This document shows, piece by piece, positions 27,583 through 36,740 of a stretch of 64,000 bases of DNA. The notes beneath the pieces were generated by a model. It was given only the letters and a program-made list of their open reading frames with translations, was not told the origin of the DNA and searched no databases. Position 1 is the first letter of the stretch, and each line of letters starts with the position of its first letter. A program made the translations under genes and the position numbers. The stretch comes from Gemmatimonadota bacterium (lineage in GTDB: Bacteria > Gemmatimonadota > Gemmatimonadetes > Gemmatimonadales > GWC2-71-9), in NCBI GenBank assembly GCA_016704275.1, contig JADJAK010000008.1, positions 1 through 64,000 on the forward strand. Direction: 5' to 3'.

Positions 27583-28200
27583 TTACAATCCGCCGGGGAC
27601 ACCCTTGGGGCGCATCGGGATGTCGAACACCCGCAGCAGGCCGTCGGCCGCCTGATCGTAGTTCACGGCGGCTGCTTCGGCGCCGACGGCACTGGTCCTG
27701 AGCTGGGGCAGCCCCGGGTTGGGCGAGGCCAACTGGAGCGCCACGCTGCGGTCGCACTTGATCATCTCGGCGTTGGTCACGACGATCGCCTTCTGATAGG
27801 CGATCAGCGCCTCAGCCCCGGCCTTGGCCGACGCCTTCATCCCGGCGATGTGCGGCTCCGCACCGATCATCACCCGCGACGCCGCACCGCAAGCGGCGCG
27901 GAGCCGCCGGGCCGCCGACGTGGCGACCGCTGGCGACGACGCGCGCTGCAACCGTGACGCTTCCGCCTGCACGACCATCAGTGAGTCGCGCATCACCATC
28001 AGCAGGCCGCGCAGCCCGCTCTTGGCCGAGTCGAGCGGAATGTCGTAGAGCATCGAGGCAGCGGAGTTCAGCTTGCGCTGCGCCAGGGCCCGCTCCTCTG
28101 GAGTCATCTTCTTGATCGCTTCCGAGGGCGAGGGCGGTGCCTGCGCCGCGAGCGGTGCAGCCACCAGCAAGGCGCCCAGCATCATCCATCCGGCCTTCAT
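27583..28200 (-). CDS. Secreted helical protein, unknown function
   Basis: The ATG at 28200 gives a 205-residue protein with a signal peptide (MKAGWMMLGALLVAAPLAAQ). A mainly helical mature part follows, with MTPEERALAQRKLNSAASML and LRAACGAASRVMIGAEPHIA. Two cysteines are present. It overlaps the preceding gene by 4 bases (ATGA) and so is likely coexpressed with it. No family recognised. Confidence 0.65.
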   Translation of the reverse strand: MKAGWMMLGALLVAAPLAAQAPPSPSEAIKKMTPEERALAQRKLNSAASMLYDIPLDSAKSGLRGLLMVMRDSLMVVQAEASRLQRASSPAVATSAARRLRAACGAASRVMIGAEPHIAGMKASAKAGAEALIAYQKAIVVTNAEMIKCDRSVALQLASPNPGLPQLRTSAVGAEAAAVNYDQAADGLLRVFDIPMRPKGVPGGL

Positions 28201-28811
28201 GAGTCGATCCCCACTTCGATGTAGCGCCAGGCCGCGTCGGTCCCCTCGTCGCCGAGGAAGAGGACACCCCCGGCTGAGGCGGCAAACCACCCGGCAATCA
28301 TTCGGCGTGATCCATCCAGTTCCTGCACGATCGGCGGCAACCAGCGCCGCAAGTGGCGCAGCTCCGGGGCACGACGCCCCAGCTGCGCAAAGATCGCCCC
28401 GGCGCCCATGGTGATGCGAAGGAAGTGCGCCAGCGCGATCGCCCGCTCCGCAAAACCGATCGCCAATACACCCGGCTCGTCGAGCAGCACCTCGCCATCT
28501 TCCGGCAGTGCCTGCGGCGTGTCGAGGCGTGGGCCGAGGAAGATGTAGCGGCGTCCCTCGGCAGTCTTCCGTTCGACGACGGCCGCCGCAGTGTCGCTGG
28601 TGAGGCGCCCCGCATGGAGGAGGTCGTCATCGGGGAGAATGCCGACGACGCGCGTCCACTCGAGGGCACCGAGCAGCTGTTCCATCGGGCAGCCGATCGT
28701 GTCGTCGAAGGCGGTGAAGCGCGGCGCCTCGCCGGCTCGCAGCACCGCATGCGCCATCGCCTCGGCCCGGTCCGCGAAGGTGCGAATCGTCAGCGTCGTC
28801 GGGGTTGTCAT
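28197..28811 (-). CDS. Cytoplasmic protein, unknown function
   Basis: ATG 28811 gives 204 residues beginning MTTPTTLTIRTFADRAEAMA. Later segments include PMEQLLGALEWTRVVGILPD, RYIFLGPRLDT and GVLAIGFAERAIALAHFLRI. It appears globular with mixed helices and strands and has no signal. I do not recognise it. It is divergent from the chemoreceptor gene and translationally coupled to the secreted protein downstream. Confidence 0.6.
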   Translation of the reverse strand: MTTPTTLTIRTFADRAEAMAHAVLRAGEAPRFTAFDDTIGCPMEQLLGALEWTRVVGILPDDDLLHAGRLTSDTAAAVVERKTAEGRRYIFLGPRLDTPQALPEDGEVLLDEPGVLAIGFAERAIALAHFLRITMGAGAIFAQLGRRAPELRHLRRWLPPIVQELDGSRRMIAGWFAASAGGVLFLGDEGTDAAWRYIEVGIDS

Positions 28812-28893
28812 GCTGTGATGATAGACCGCCGAGGCAGTCGCGGGTAGGGCCCCCGCTTGCGTCCATGCCTCGTGCGGACCCACGTTTCGCGCC

Positions 28894-30549
28894 ATGAGCG
28901 ACCTCCCCTCTCTCCGCAGTCGGGTCACCGCCGGCACCGTCCTCCTCCTCCTGCTGGTCTGGGGGATGACGTTGCAGGGCGTGTCGGCGATGAAATCGCT
29001 CGATTCGGCGGTGCAGGACGAGCTGGCGACGTTCCGAGAGGCAACGGTCGTCGTCCAGGAACTCACTCGCGACGTGGTGACGGCCGTCCGGATCGGGGAT
29101 GCACTGGCGTTGACGCCGGACGACTCGGCGAGCCGCGTCCAGCTCTCGGCGGCCTTCGCCAATGTGCGCGGTGCGAGCGGCAGCTACAGCGCGCTCTCGC
29201 TCACCGATCCCGAGCGGAAGGCCCTCCGCCGTATCGATACCCTGGTCTCGCGACTCGAACGGAGCAGCGCCCCCGGGACGCCGGACGGCCGCCGGGTCGC
29301 GACCGCCGATTCGTTGCTCGACGACGTGCGCGCCCTGGTCGCGGTGCAGGCGGCGGCCGCGTCGGATCGTGCCAGCGACCTCGCCAGCAACAGCGAGGAG
29401 CGGCGGACCTATGTCTGGCTCCTCTTCGGCCTGGCCCTGATCCTCGGCATCTGGTCGGCGGTCTACACCGTGCGTGCGGTGGTGCTCCCGTTGCGCCGAC
29501 TGGTCGAGGCCACCGAACGAGTCGGCGCTGGCGACCTCCGCCCGATCGACCTGGGCCCGATGCCGAAGGAGCTCGGCCTCCTCGCCGCCGCGGTGCGCCG
29601 GATGAGCGAAGGACTGCGCGGCGTGGTGGGCAGCGTCGCCGACGTCAGCAGCACGCTGACCGAGAATGCCGGCGCGCTCTCGCGGCGATCGGAGCAGCTC
29701 ACCGAGAGCGCCACCCAGGTGTCGCGCGCGATCGGTGCGGTGTCGGCCTCTGCCGAGAAACAGGCGACGGCCACGCGTGAGAGCGACGACCTGCTCAGCG
29801 ACCTGCGCGCGGCCGCGGCACGCAGCGCGGGCGCGGGCCAGCGCGTGGTGTTGGTGGCCGATCGGATTCGCCGCACCGCCGACACCCACCGCAGCCACCT
29901 TGGCGCGGCCTCCGAGACGCTGCTCGAGTTGCACGAGGTGGTGGCGCAGACGACGTCCTCGGTCGGCCGGCTGACCAATGCAGCCGCGGCGGTGTCGGAG
30001 TTCGTGGCGCTCACCGGCCAGTTGGCGGCGCAGACCGAGTTGCTGGCGCTCAACGCGGCGATCGAGGCGGCGCGCGCGGGGGCGGCCGGGGAAGGCTTCG
30101 CGGTCGTCGCCGGCGAAATCCGGCAGCTCGCCGAGACCAGTGCGGAAGGGGCGCGGCGGATCGCCAAGACGGTGGCGACGCTCGATGAGCAGGTGCGGTT
30201 GGTGGCGCAGACGGTCGAGGCGGGGACGGAGCGCGTGGCGGGCGTCGAGGACGTGGCGGCTGGGGTGACCGCGGCGCTGGCGGAGATCGTCGGCTCGGTC
30301 GAGGAAGTTGCCGCAGCCGCCGGGACGGTGGCGCGCGAGGCCGCCGCGCACCGCGAGCTCGCCGACCGCCTGGGGGCCACCGCGGCTGACGTGGCTCGTG
30401 CCGCGCAGGTCAACGCGCACGCGGCGCAGGCGGTGACCGATTCGGCCGTCGAGCAGTCGGGCGCCACCCATGAAATCGCAACGGCGGCGACCACCGTAGT
30501 GGACACCGCCGATCGACTGACGAGACTGGTGCGCGGGTTCCGCGTCTGA
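28894..30549 (+). CDS. Methyl-accepting chemotaxis-type transducer
   Basis: This 551-residue receptor has an N-terminal helix (13-30), a helical periplasmic sensor of about 140 residues and a second membrane helix (172-193). A HAMP linker with LPLRRLVEATERVGAGDL follows, then a long signalling coiled coil. The hairpin tip has TELLALNAAIEAARAGAAGE and GFAVVAGEIRQLAETS, the binding site for CheA/CheW. No che genes lie in the window. The sensor resembles four-helix-bundle types; the ligand is unknown. Confidence 0.92.
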   Translation: MSDLPSLRSRVTAGTVLLLLLVWGMTLQGVSAMKSLDSAVQDELATFREATVVVQELTRDVVTAVRIGDALALTPDDSASRVQLSAAFANVRGASGSYSALSLTDPERKALRRIDTLVSRLERSSAPGTPDGRRVATADSLLDDVRALVAVQAAAASDRASDLASNSEERRTYVWLLFGLALILGIWSAVYTVRAVVLPLRRLVEATERVGAGDLRPIDLGPMPKELGLLAAAVRRMSEGLRGVVGSVADVSSTLTENAGALSRRSEQLTESATQVSRAIGAVSASAEKQATATRESDDLLSDLRAAAARSAGAGQRVVLVADRIRRTADTHRSHLGAASETLLELHEVVAQTTSSVGRLTNAAAAVSEFVALTGQLAAQTELLALNAAIEAARAGAAGEGFAVVAGEIRQLAETSAEGARRIAKTVATLDEQVRLVAQTVEAGTERVAGVEDVAAGVTAALAEIVGSVEEVAAAAGTVAREAAAHRELADRLGATAADVARAAQVNAHAAQAVTDSAVEQSGATHEIATAATTVVDTADRLTRLVRGFRV

Positions 30550-30555
30550 ACTGAG

Positions 30556-30605
30556 GTGACCAGTGACCAGTGACCCGGGTCACAGGTTACTGGTGACAGG
30601 TCACT
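30556..30605. repeat. Inverted heptad arrays GTGACCA and GTCACAG/GTTACTG
   Basis: GTGACCA, GTGACCA, GTGACCC are followed by GTCACAG, GTTACTG, GTGACAG and GTCAC. The halves are partly complementary. It fills the gap between two convergent genes and overlaps the stop of the H1-like gene. Confidence 0.85.
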
Positions 30606-31206
30606 TCTTCTTCTTCGCCGCCTTCTTCACTGGCACCACCTTCTTGGCGGGCGCGGCCTTGGCCACCGGCTTCTTGGGGGCCGGCTTGGCCGGCGCCTTG
30701 GCGGCAACCTTTGGCGCGGGCTTGGCGGCGGCCTTGGCCGCGGGCTTCGGCGGAGGCTTCGGTGCGGGCTTGGCCGGAGCCTTGGCGGCCGGCTTGACCG
30801 GAGGAGCCGTGCGGGCGGCCTTCGGGTCCTTGGAGGTCACCGCGGCCTTCACCCCGACCGCCTTGGCAGCCACCGGGGCTTCCGGGGGCTTGGCGGGCGT
30901 GTGGTGGACCGGCGGCGGGGGCGTTGGCCGCTTCGGCTTCTCGATCACCAACGGCTTCGACGCCTTCCCGGCCGGGGTCTCGCGAATCTCGGCCAGGACC
31001 TTCTCGACCTCGTCGTGGGTCAGCAGGTTCCGCCGGACGCCGTAGCGCATCAGCTCTTCGGCGTGGGCGATGGCATACTCTTCCAAGCCTGCGCCAGCCC
31101 GCGACAGCGCCACGATCGCGTTGGCGACCGGACTCCGGAGGACATGCGCAATGCCCGGGAGGGCTTCCATCAAGGAGGAGATCTGTGGCGCGGCCAATTC
31201 GGTCAT
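30601..31206 (-). CDS. Protein with histone H1-like Lys/Ala/Pro tail
   Basis: This 201-residue protein has a folded N-terminal part (about 1-85) with VLRSPVANAIVALSRAGAGL and VRRNLLTHDEVEKVLAEIRE. A tail of about 110 residues follows, made almost only of Lys, Ala, Pro and Val in PAKPAPK/AAKPAPK repeats and ending AAKKKK. Such tails occur in histone H1-like bacterial proteins (AlgP, HctB, BpH1) and bind DNA non-specifically. Nucleoid binding is therefore inferred. The tail repeats are prone to copy-number change. Confidence 0.75.
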   Translation of the reverse strand: MTELAAPQISSLMEALPGIAHVLRSPVANAIVALSRAGAGLEEYAIAHAEELMRYGVRRNLLTHDEVEKVLAEIRETPAGKASKPLVIEKPKRPTPPPPVHHTPAKPPEAPVAAKAVGVKAAVTSKDPKAARTAPPVKPAAKAPAKPAPKPPPKPAAKAAAKPAPKVAAKAPAKPAPKKPVAKAAPAKKVVPVKKAAKKKK

Positions 31207-31362
31207 TCACGGGCCTCGGAAAAACGGCAACGTACGCGCCGCGGACACCCCCCGTCAAGGTATTGGACGGTCGGACTCTTGACGGACCCCCCGAAAAAGC
31301 GTAGCTAAGAGGGTGTGCCACGGGTCCGACTTCCCGGCCCCCGGAGCCACAGAGGAGCGACG

Positions 31363-31599
31363 ATGGGCCGTCGCCACGTGAAGGAATACCGGCCGGACGA
31401 GGCACTCGCCCTCATCAGCGCCGACCGGGAGGGACGGGCAATCCACTGCCCATCCTGCGGCAGTGAGGCCATGGAGCGAACACCCGAGCGCCCCGCCGAA
31501 GGGGGAGCGTCGCTGGGTCGGGTCGTCCTCACCTGCGGACAGTGCGCCCGTCTGGTCGCCTATATCGACCGGGCCGGCATCTCCACCTCGCCTCGCTGA
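31363..31599 (+). CDS. Small zinc-ribbon protein
   Basis: ATG 31363 lies just after AGAGGAG. The 78-residue protein has CPSC in the middle (AIHCPSCGSEAM) and CGQC near the end (VLTCGQCARLVAYI), a four-cysteine zinc ribbon. Its role is unknown; it is upstream of and in line with an MFS exporter gene. Confidence 0.75.
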   Translation: MGRRHVKEYRPDEALALISADREGRAIHCPSCGSEAMERTPERPAEGGASLGRVVLTCGQCARLVAYIDRAGISTSPR

Positions 31600-31647
31600 T
31601 CGACCCCCCAGCTTGACCTGCCTCCGGGGGTCGGCCATCCTCCCCCG

Positions 31648-32829
31648 ATGACCACGTCTGCGTCCCTGCCCCGTTCCGCCATTCCCATCGTCATTGCCAC
31701 CGTCTTCATCGACGTCATCGGGTTCGGGATGGTCCTGCCGCTCCTGCCGAGCTATGCGGCGCGGCTGGGGGGGACGCCGGGGAACATCGGGTTGCTGGTC
31801 GCCTCCTACTCGGCCATCCAGTTCGTCCTGGCGCCACTCTGGGGCCGGGTCTCCGACCGGATCGGCCGCCGTCCGGTGCTGCTGATCGGGCTGGCGGGGA
31901 GCGTCGCCTCGTACCTGGTCTTCGCCTTCGCCAACTCGCTGCCCCTCTTGCTGCTCTCGCGCGTCCTCGACGGCGGGTCGGGAGCGACGGTCAACGTGGC
32001 GCAGGCGTACCTCGCCGACGAGACCACCCCCGAGCAGCGCACCAAGGCGATGGGGATGGTCGGCGCGGCCTTCGGACTGGGCTTCATCGTCGGCCCGATC
32101 CTCGGCGGCATCACCGCCGCGATCGGCAACACGCTGCCGGGGATCATCGCCGCCATCATCACCGCCATCAATCTGATCATGGCGTGGCGGGTGCTGCCGG
32201 AGTCGATCCCCGCCGCGGTGGCCGCCAATGCCCCGGCCGCACGCACGCCGTGGCGCGCGCTCGCCGCACCGGTCGCGGTGCTCTTCCTCGCCACGCTCGC
32301 CTTCTCGGTGATGTACGTGGTGTTCCCGCTCTTCGGCGAGTTGCGCTTCAAGGCGAGCCGCAGCGTGGTGAGCTACTGGTTTGCGTACGTGGGGCTCGCA
32401 ACAGCGATCGTGCAGGGCGGACTGCTCGGGCGCCTGGTCACTCGGCTCGGCGAGGTCGGTGTCGCGCGCCTCGGCGCCGGCGTGATGGCGGTCGGCTTCC
32501 TGCTGATTCCGCCCGCCGGCGCGGTCGGCGCACCGGGCCCGCTCTTCTACACCGCGCTGGCGCTGCTCGGTGCCGGCTTCGGGATGGCCGGCCCCGCGAT
32601 GATCGGCCTCGCCTCGCGCCGCGCCGCGGCCACCGTGCAGGGCCGCACGCTCGGCGTCACGCAGAGCGCGTCGTCACTGGCACGGATCATCGGGCCGATC
32701 GTCGCCGGCGCCGTGATGCAGGCGGCGTCGGCGGAAGGCGCCTTCCGCCTCTCGGCGGCGATGGCGGCGGGGGCGCTGCTGCTGGCGGCAACGCTCTTCC
32801 CGAGGGAACGGCAAACGGCCACCCCGTAA
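31648..32829 (+). CDS. MFS transporter, DHA1 family (TetA-like)
   Basis: This 393-residue transporter has 12 predicted helices. The first helix has VFIDVIGFGMVLPLLPSYA, motif A GRVSDRIGRRPVLL follows helix 2, and motif C AAFGLGFIVGPILGG is in helix 5. The sequence is closest in pattern to tetracycline-type (TetA/TCR) proton antiporters. TetA-like sequence alone does not prove tetracycline export, since many relatives carry other substrates. Confidence 0.9.
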   Translation: MTTSASLPRSAIPIVIATVFIDVIGFGMVLPLLPSYAARLGGTPGNIGLLVASYSAIQFVLAPLWGRVSDRIGRRPVLLIGLAGSVASYLVFAFANSLPLLLLSRVLDGGSGATVNVAQAYLADETTPEQRTKAMGMVGAAFGLGFIVGPILGGITAAIGNTLPGIIAAIITAINLIMAWRVLPESIPAAVAANAPAARTPWRALAAPVAVLFLATLAFSVMYVVFPLFGELRFKASRSVVSYWFAYVGLATAIVQGGLLGRLVTRLGEVGVARLGAGVMAVGFLLIPPAGAVGAPGPLFYTALALLGAGFGMAGPAMIGLASRRAAATVQGRTLGVTQSASSLARIIGPIVAGAVMQAASAEGAFRLSAAMAAGALLLAATLFPRERQTATP

Positions 32830-32863
32830 GGAGTGGCCGTTGTCGTGCGTCGCACACGGGTGA

Positions 32864-33574
32864 TCAGCGCGGCGTGCTGAAGAGCCGGTGCCACCGCACC
32901 TCGGTCAGGAACGCCATCGACTTCAGGCTCTGCACGTCGTAGCTGAAGTACACCAGCACCGGCGTGCCGACGACGTTGACGCGCGGCAGGAAGCCCCAGT
33001 AGCGGCCGTCATACGAGCCGTCGCGATTGTCTCCCATCACGAACAGCGAATCCTGCGGCACCACGACCGGACCCCAGTCGTGCAGGTCGGGCTCGTAGCC
33101 CATCGGCACCGGCCCGGCGAAGTGCGGCACCTGCCACGCGCGCATCCGTGAGCGCATCAGCTGGTCCTCGGACTTTTCCGGCTCGCTGTTGACCGCGTAC
33201 GGCTCCTCGAGACGGCGACCGTTCCGATACACCACGCCGCTCCGCATCTCGAGCGTGTCGCCGGCAAGGCCGATCAGCCGCTTGACGACCTTCAGGTCTT
33301 CCTCGATCGAGTCGAAGACGACGATGTCGCCACGCGCCGGCTCGCGCACCGCGGGCAGCTTCGCCTTGAGCAGCGGCACTTCGGCGCCGTAGAGGAACTT
33401 GTTGACGAAGAGGAAGTCGCCGATCTGCAGCGTGTTCTGCATGCTCCCCGAGGGGATGCGGAACGCCTCGATCAGGAAGGTGCGCAACAGGAACCACGCG
33501 ACCAGTGCGATGCTGATGGACTTGACCCAGTCCACCAGAATGCGGAGCGCACCGGCCACGCGGCCCTTGATCAT
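32864..33574 (-). CDS. lepB: Signal peptidase I
   Basis: This 236-residue membrane protease has one N-terminal transmembrane helix (about 17-35). The catalytic Ser44 is in IPSGSMQNTL (box B), RGDIVVFD and the catalytic Lys98 in VVKRLIG (box D) follow, and box E is GDNRDGSYDGRYWG. It removes signal peptides from secreted proteins at the outer face of the inner membrane. It is the last gene of a long minus-strand operon, 2 bases after the TolB-like gene. Confidence 0.95.
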   Translation of the reverse strand: MIKGRVAGALRILVDWVKSISIALVAWFLLRTFLIEAFRIPSGSMQNTLQIGDFLFVNKFLYGAEVPLLKAKLPAVREPARGDIVVFDSIEEDLKVVKRLIGLAGDTLEMRSGVVYRNGRRLEEPYAVNSEPEKSEDQLMRSRMRAWQVPHFAGPVPMGYEPDLHDWGPVVVPQDSLFVMGDNRDGSYDGRYWGFLPRVNVVGTPVLVYFSYDVQSLKSMAFLTEVRWHRLFSTPR

Positions 33575-33576
33575 GC

Positions 33577-34638
33577 TCAGTTCTTCCAGTCGGCGATGAA
33601 GAGGTTCGTCTCGCCCGATTCGCTGCCGTGGCGATTCGACGCGAACACCAGCTGCTTGCCATCCGGCGAGAACATCGGGAAGCCGTCGAAGTCACCGTAC
33701 TGCGTGATCTGCTCGATCCCCGTGCCGTCGGCGTTGATCATGAACAGGTCGAAGCCACGGCCCTTCGGGTCCTTGTGGTTCGACGAGAAGATGATCCGCT
33801 TCCCATCCGGGTGGAAGAACGGCGCGAAGTTGGCGCCGCCGAGCGCGGTGATCTGCTTCGGGTTGCTGCCGTCGGCGTTGGCGACCCAGAGCTCGAGCTT
33901 GGCCGGGCGCACCAGGCGCGCCTTCAACAGCCGCTGATAGTCCGCGCTGTCGGTGGCCGTCACCGGGTACTGCGCCCGCCAGACGATCTTGGTCCCATCG
34001 GGCGAGAAGAAGGCGCCGCCGTCGTAGCCGACCCGTGTGGTCAGACGACGGAGATTGCTGCCGTCAGGATTCATCGTGTAGAGCTCGACGTCGCCGTCGC
34101 GGGTCGACGTGAAGATCACGTGCTTCCCGTCGGGCGACACCGTCGCCTCGGCGTTGTACGCCCCATTGTCGGTCAGCTGCTGGAGATCGGTGCCGTCCCG
34201 CTTGACGGTGAAGAGCTCGAAGCGGCCGAGCGGCCAGACGTAGCCCATCGCCCGATCCGGCGGGACCGGGCAGGCCGGGTCGCCCCGGTACGTCGAGGAG
34301 AAGATGATCCGCTGGTCCTTCGCGATGAAGTAGCCGCAGGTGGTCCGGCCGAGGCCGTTCGAGACCTGCCGCAGGTCGGAGCCGTCGGCGCGCATGATGT
34401 ACTGCTGGTCGCAACCCTCGGTCACCTTCTTCTGCTTCTGGAAGGTGAGCCACTTGCCGTCGCTCGAGAAATACGCCTCGGCGTTGTTGCCGCCAAAGGT
34501 GAGCTGGCGCAGGCGGCCGAAGTGCCGCTCTCCCGGCTCGGGCGCGAAGAAGGTCGTCGAGGCCGAACTGCCGGGCCCTGGGTTGGCCGTCTGCGTGGCG
34601 CAGCCGGCGAGGAGGACGAGGGCAGCAGTGGCCGACAA
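33577..34638 (-). CDS. TolB-like WD40/PD40 propeller lipoprotein
   Basis: A lipobox LVLLAGCAT follows a short hydrophobic signal; the TTG at 34638 is the nearest start, though an ATT or codon further upstream is possible. The body has PD40 repeats typical of TolB: AEAYFSSDGKWLTFQKQ, ATVSPDGKHVIFTSTRDGD, ELYTMNPDGSNLRRLT and FPMFSPDGKQLVFASNRHG. True TolB works with Pal; here the operon contains peptidases and an efflux pump instead, so an alternative periplasmic role is likely. Confidence 0.85.
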   Translation of the reverse strand: MSATAALVLLAGCATQTANPGPGSSASTTFFAPEPGERHFGRLRQLTFGGNNAEAYFSSDGKWLTFQKQKKVTEGCDQQYIMRADGSDLRQVSNGLGRTTCGYFIAKDQRIIFSSTYRGDPACPVPPDRAMGYVWPLGRFELFTVKRDGTDLQQLTDNGAYNAEATVSPDGKHVIFTSTRDGDVELYTMNPDGSNLRRLTTRVGYDGGAFFSPDGTKIVWRAQYPVTATDSADYQRLLKARLVRPAKLELWVANADGSNPKQITALGGANFAPFFHPDGKRIIFSSNHKDPKGRGFDLFMINADGTGIEQITQYGDFDGFPMFSPDGKQLVFASNRHGSESGETNLFIADWKN

Positions 34639-34680
34639 TGGGGTACGAATGGGAAACCTCGTGGTGCGTGAAAACAGCAG

Positions 34681-35160
34681 TCAGTCATCAAGCGCTGCCA
34701 AGACCGCCTCGGCATGCCCGGTCACCTTCACCTTCTCGAACACGTGGGTGATGACGCCCTCGGCGTCGATCACGAACGTGGTGCGTGCGATCCCGAAATA
34801 CTTCTTGCCATACATCGACTTCTCGACCCAGACGCCGTAGGCCTGCGCGATGGCATGCTCATCATCGGCCAGCAGCGGAAAGGGCAACGCGTGCTTCGCT
34901 GCGAACTTCCGATGCGCCTTCACGTCGTCCCGCGACACGCCGAGGACCGTGGTGCCTCGCCGGCGGAGCTTCCGCCAGGCATCGCGGAAGCCGCACGCCT
35001 GCTCGGTGCAATCCGAGGTATCGTCCTTCGGGTAGAAATAAAGCACCACTCGCTGGCCCCGCAGCGCCGAGAGGGCGACCGGCTTCCCCTCGGCGTCGAG
35101 CGTCGTGAAATCTGGCGCCCTGTCCCCGGGTTGGAGCATCCGTAATGCTGCGGAGGTCAC
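34681..35160 (-). CDS. bcp: Thiol peroxidase, BCP/PrxQ family
   Basis: This 159-residue peroxiredoxin has the PrxQ active site YFYPKDDTSDCTEQACGFRD, with peroxidatic Cys51 and resolving Cys56 (C-X4-C). The usual TPGC is TSDC here, an uncommon variant. A typical C-terminal KKYFGIARTTFVIDAEG segment follows. It reduces hydrogen peroxide and organic hydroperoxides using thioredoxin. It overlaps the M14 peptidase gene by 4 bases. Confidence 0.92.
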   Translation of the reverse strand: MTSAALRMLQPGDRAPDFTTLDAEGKPVALSALRGQRVVLYFYPKDDTSDCTEQACGFRDAWRKLRRRGTTVLGVSRDDVKAHRKFAAKHALPFPLLADDEHAIAQAYGVWVEKSMYGKKYFGIARTTFVIDAEGVITHVFEKVKVTGHAEAVLAALDD

Positions 35161-36740
35161 GGCACCAGCGCGCGGGGCACGCTGGGCAGGGCCGCCAACC
35201 GGCGCACCGGATGGCTCGCCCGGGCACGAACGGCGCGGTCAAAGGAGTTCCAGGTGGTGTAGCCGTCCTCCGACGCGGGCTCGAGCAGGAAGGCCGCCAG
35301 CATGCCGAAGCGCTGGTTGGTCGGGATGATGTAGCTGCCGGCCGGGAGGGAATCGGCCGCCGGGGCGACCCACTTGCCGTCGACCTTCATGGCCCGATGC
35401 CCCTCGAAGGGGCGGGCGGCGACCACGGCCGAGTCGACCTGGAAGCGCGCACTCTGGCCGACCCACGGCTGCGTGAGCTTCTCGACCACGATGCCTTGCC
35501 GACGAAGCAGCGCCACGACCTCGGTCCACTGCGCGTCGAGCACGTACGCCGCCGGAATCGCCTCGCGACGGGTGGCGACGAAGCGATCGACCACCGGCAT
35601 GAAGACCTTCTTCATCTCGCCGGTGCGCTGACGCCGCGAGAAGCCGCCGTTCCCCTCACCCTGCTTGGTGAGCTCGGCAATGACGGTGTCCATGCGCGGC
35701 GGCGCGAAGGCGCTGCGCACGGCGACGGAGTCGGGACGCGCGGCAATCGTCGCCGCCATCACCCGGCGCAGGTCGGCCTGCTTCTCGGCCATGTAGCGCA
35801 GCGACTCGATCATGAACGCGTAGGTGGCATCGATCCGCTTCAGTAGCGGGTCGTTGCTGTACGCCTCGGAGAGGATCGAGATCCGCGACATCCCCATCAG
35901 GTTGCTGCCGTAGCGCGCGTAGGACTCATAGGTGTCCCAGCCGAGCACCAGCGAGTCGGGATGCTGGTTGCGGAAGTTGCCGTAGGGGAAGGTCTCGAAC
36001 TTGTGGCGGTCCCGCATCCGCTTGCGAATCTCGGGCAGCGCCTTGTCCTGCAACCAGATGTTGGCCGGTGTCTGATTCGGATTGAGCCCCGGCGCCCACG
36101 TCAGGGCGTAGCCGTGGTACGAGCCGTTGGTGGTGTGCAGGTCCATCCAGACATCCGGATCCCACGCCGCCACCAGCGCCAGCGAACCGCGCGTCTCCGG
36201 TGCTTCCTGCTTGACGTAGTCGCGGTTGAGGTCGAGCCCCTGCCCGTTGGCGCGCAGGCCGACGATCGCGGGGCCGTTCTGCCCCCCGCGGTTGCGATCC
36301 CCGGGACCGAAGGCGTCGTTGCCATCGCTGTTGTAGATCGGCACCCAGACCACGATCACGCTGTCGAGCAGCTTGGTGAGCGGCCCCAGGGTCATGTCAC
36401 GCAGCAACCGCTGCACCGCTTCCTTCCCCTCGACTTCACCCGCGTGGATGTTGCCCTGGATGTAGAAGACCGGCTTGCCACTGCGCTTGGCCTCGGCCGG
36501 GTCGGCCACCATCGGGCGTGCCGCGACGACGTACGGAATCCGGCGACCCTGCGGCGACTCGCCCAGCGTCCCGACGCGGATCGCGGCGCCGTGGTTGGCC
36601 AGCGAGTCGAGGAAGGCCAGCACCTCGGCGTGACTCGACGTCCGCTCCCCGGCGGTGCGCTCGGGAACAGTCTGCTGCGCAGCGAGTGGCGCGGCGGCCA
36701 GAAGGGCGACACCAGCGAGCCAGGAAAGCGGGCGGGCCAT
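35157..36740 (-). CDS. Secreted M14-family zinc carboxypeptidase
   Basis: This 527-residue protein has a signal peptide (LAGVALLAAAPLAAQQ). The M14 zinc site has HAGE (His99, Glu102) in YIQGNIHAGEVEGKE, the substrate-binding GLDLNRDY (168-175) and His202 in DLHTTNG. A conserved ILSEAYSNDPL segment may carry the catalytic Glu. The C-terminal 200 residues form an extra domain of unknown use. It cleaves C-terminal residues from peptides in the periplasm or outside. It shares one base with the next gene upstream. Confidence 0.87.
   Translation of the reverse strand: MARPLSWLAGVALLAAAPLAAQQTVPERTAGERTSSHAEVLAFLDSLANHGAAIRVGTLGESPQGRRIPYVVAARPMVADPAEAKRSGKPVFYIQGNIHAGEVEGKEAVQRLLRDMTLGPLTKLLDSVIVVWVPIYNSDGNDAFGPGDRNRGGQNGPAIVGLRANGQGLDLNRDYVKQEAPETRGSLALVAAWDPDVWMDLHTTNGSYHGYALTWAPGLNPNQTPANIWLQDKALPEIRKRMRDRHKFETFPYGNFRNQHPDSLVLGWDTYESYARYGSNLMGMSRISILSEAYSNDPLLKRIDATYAFMIESLRYMAEKQADLRRVMAATIAARPDSVAVRSAFAPPRMDTVIAELTKQGEGNGGFSRRQRTGEMKKVFMPVVDRFVATRREAIPAAYVLDAQWTEVVALLRRQGIVVEKLTQPWVGQSARFQVDSAVVAARPFEGHRAMKVDGKWVAPAADSLPAGSYIIPTNQRFGMLAAFLLEPASEDGYTTWNSFDRAVRARASHPVRRLAALPSVPRALVP

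Noticed and set aside
31648..32829. Calling this a tetracycline resistance gene
   Set aside because: Only general DHA1 motifs are visible; substrate cannot be inferred.
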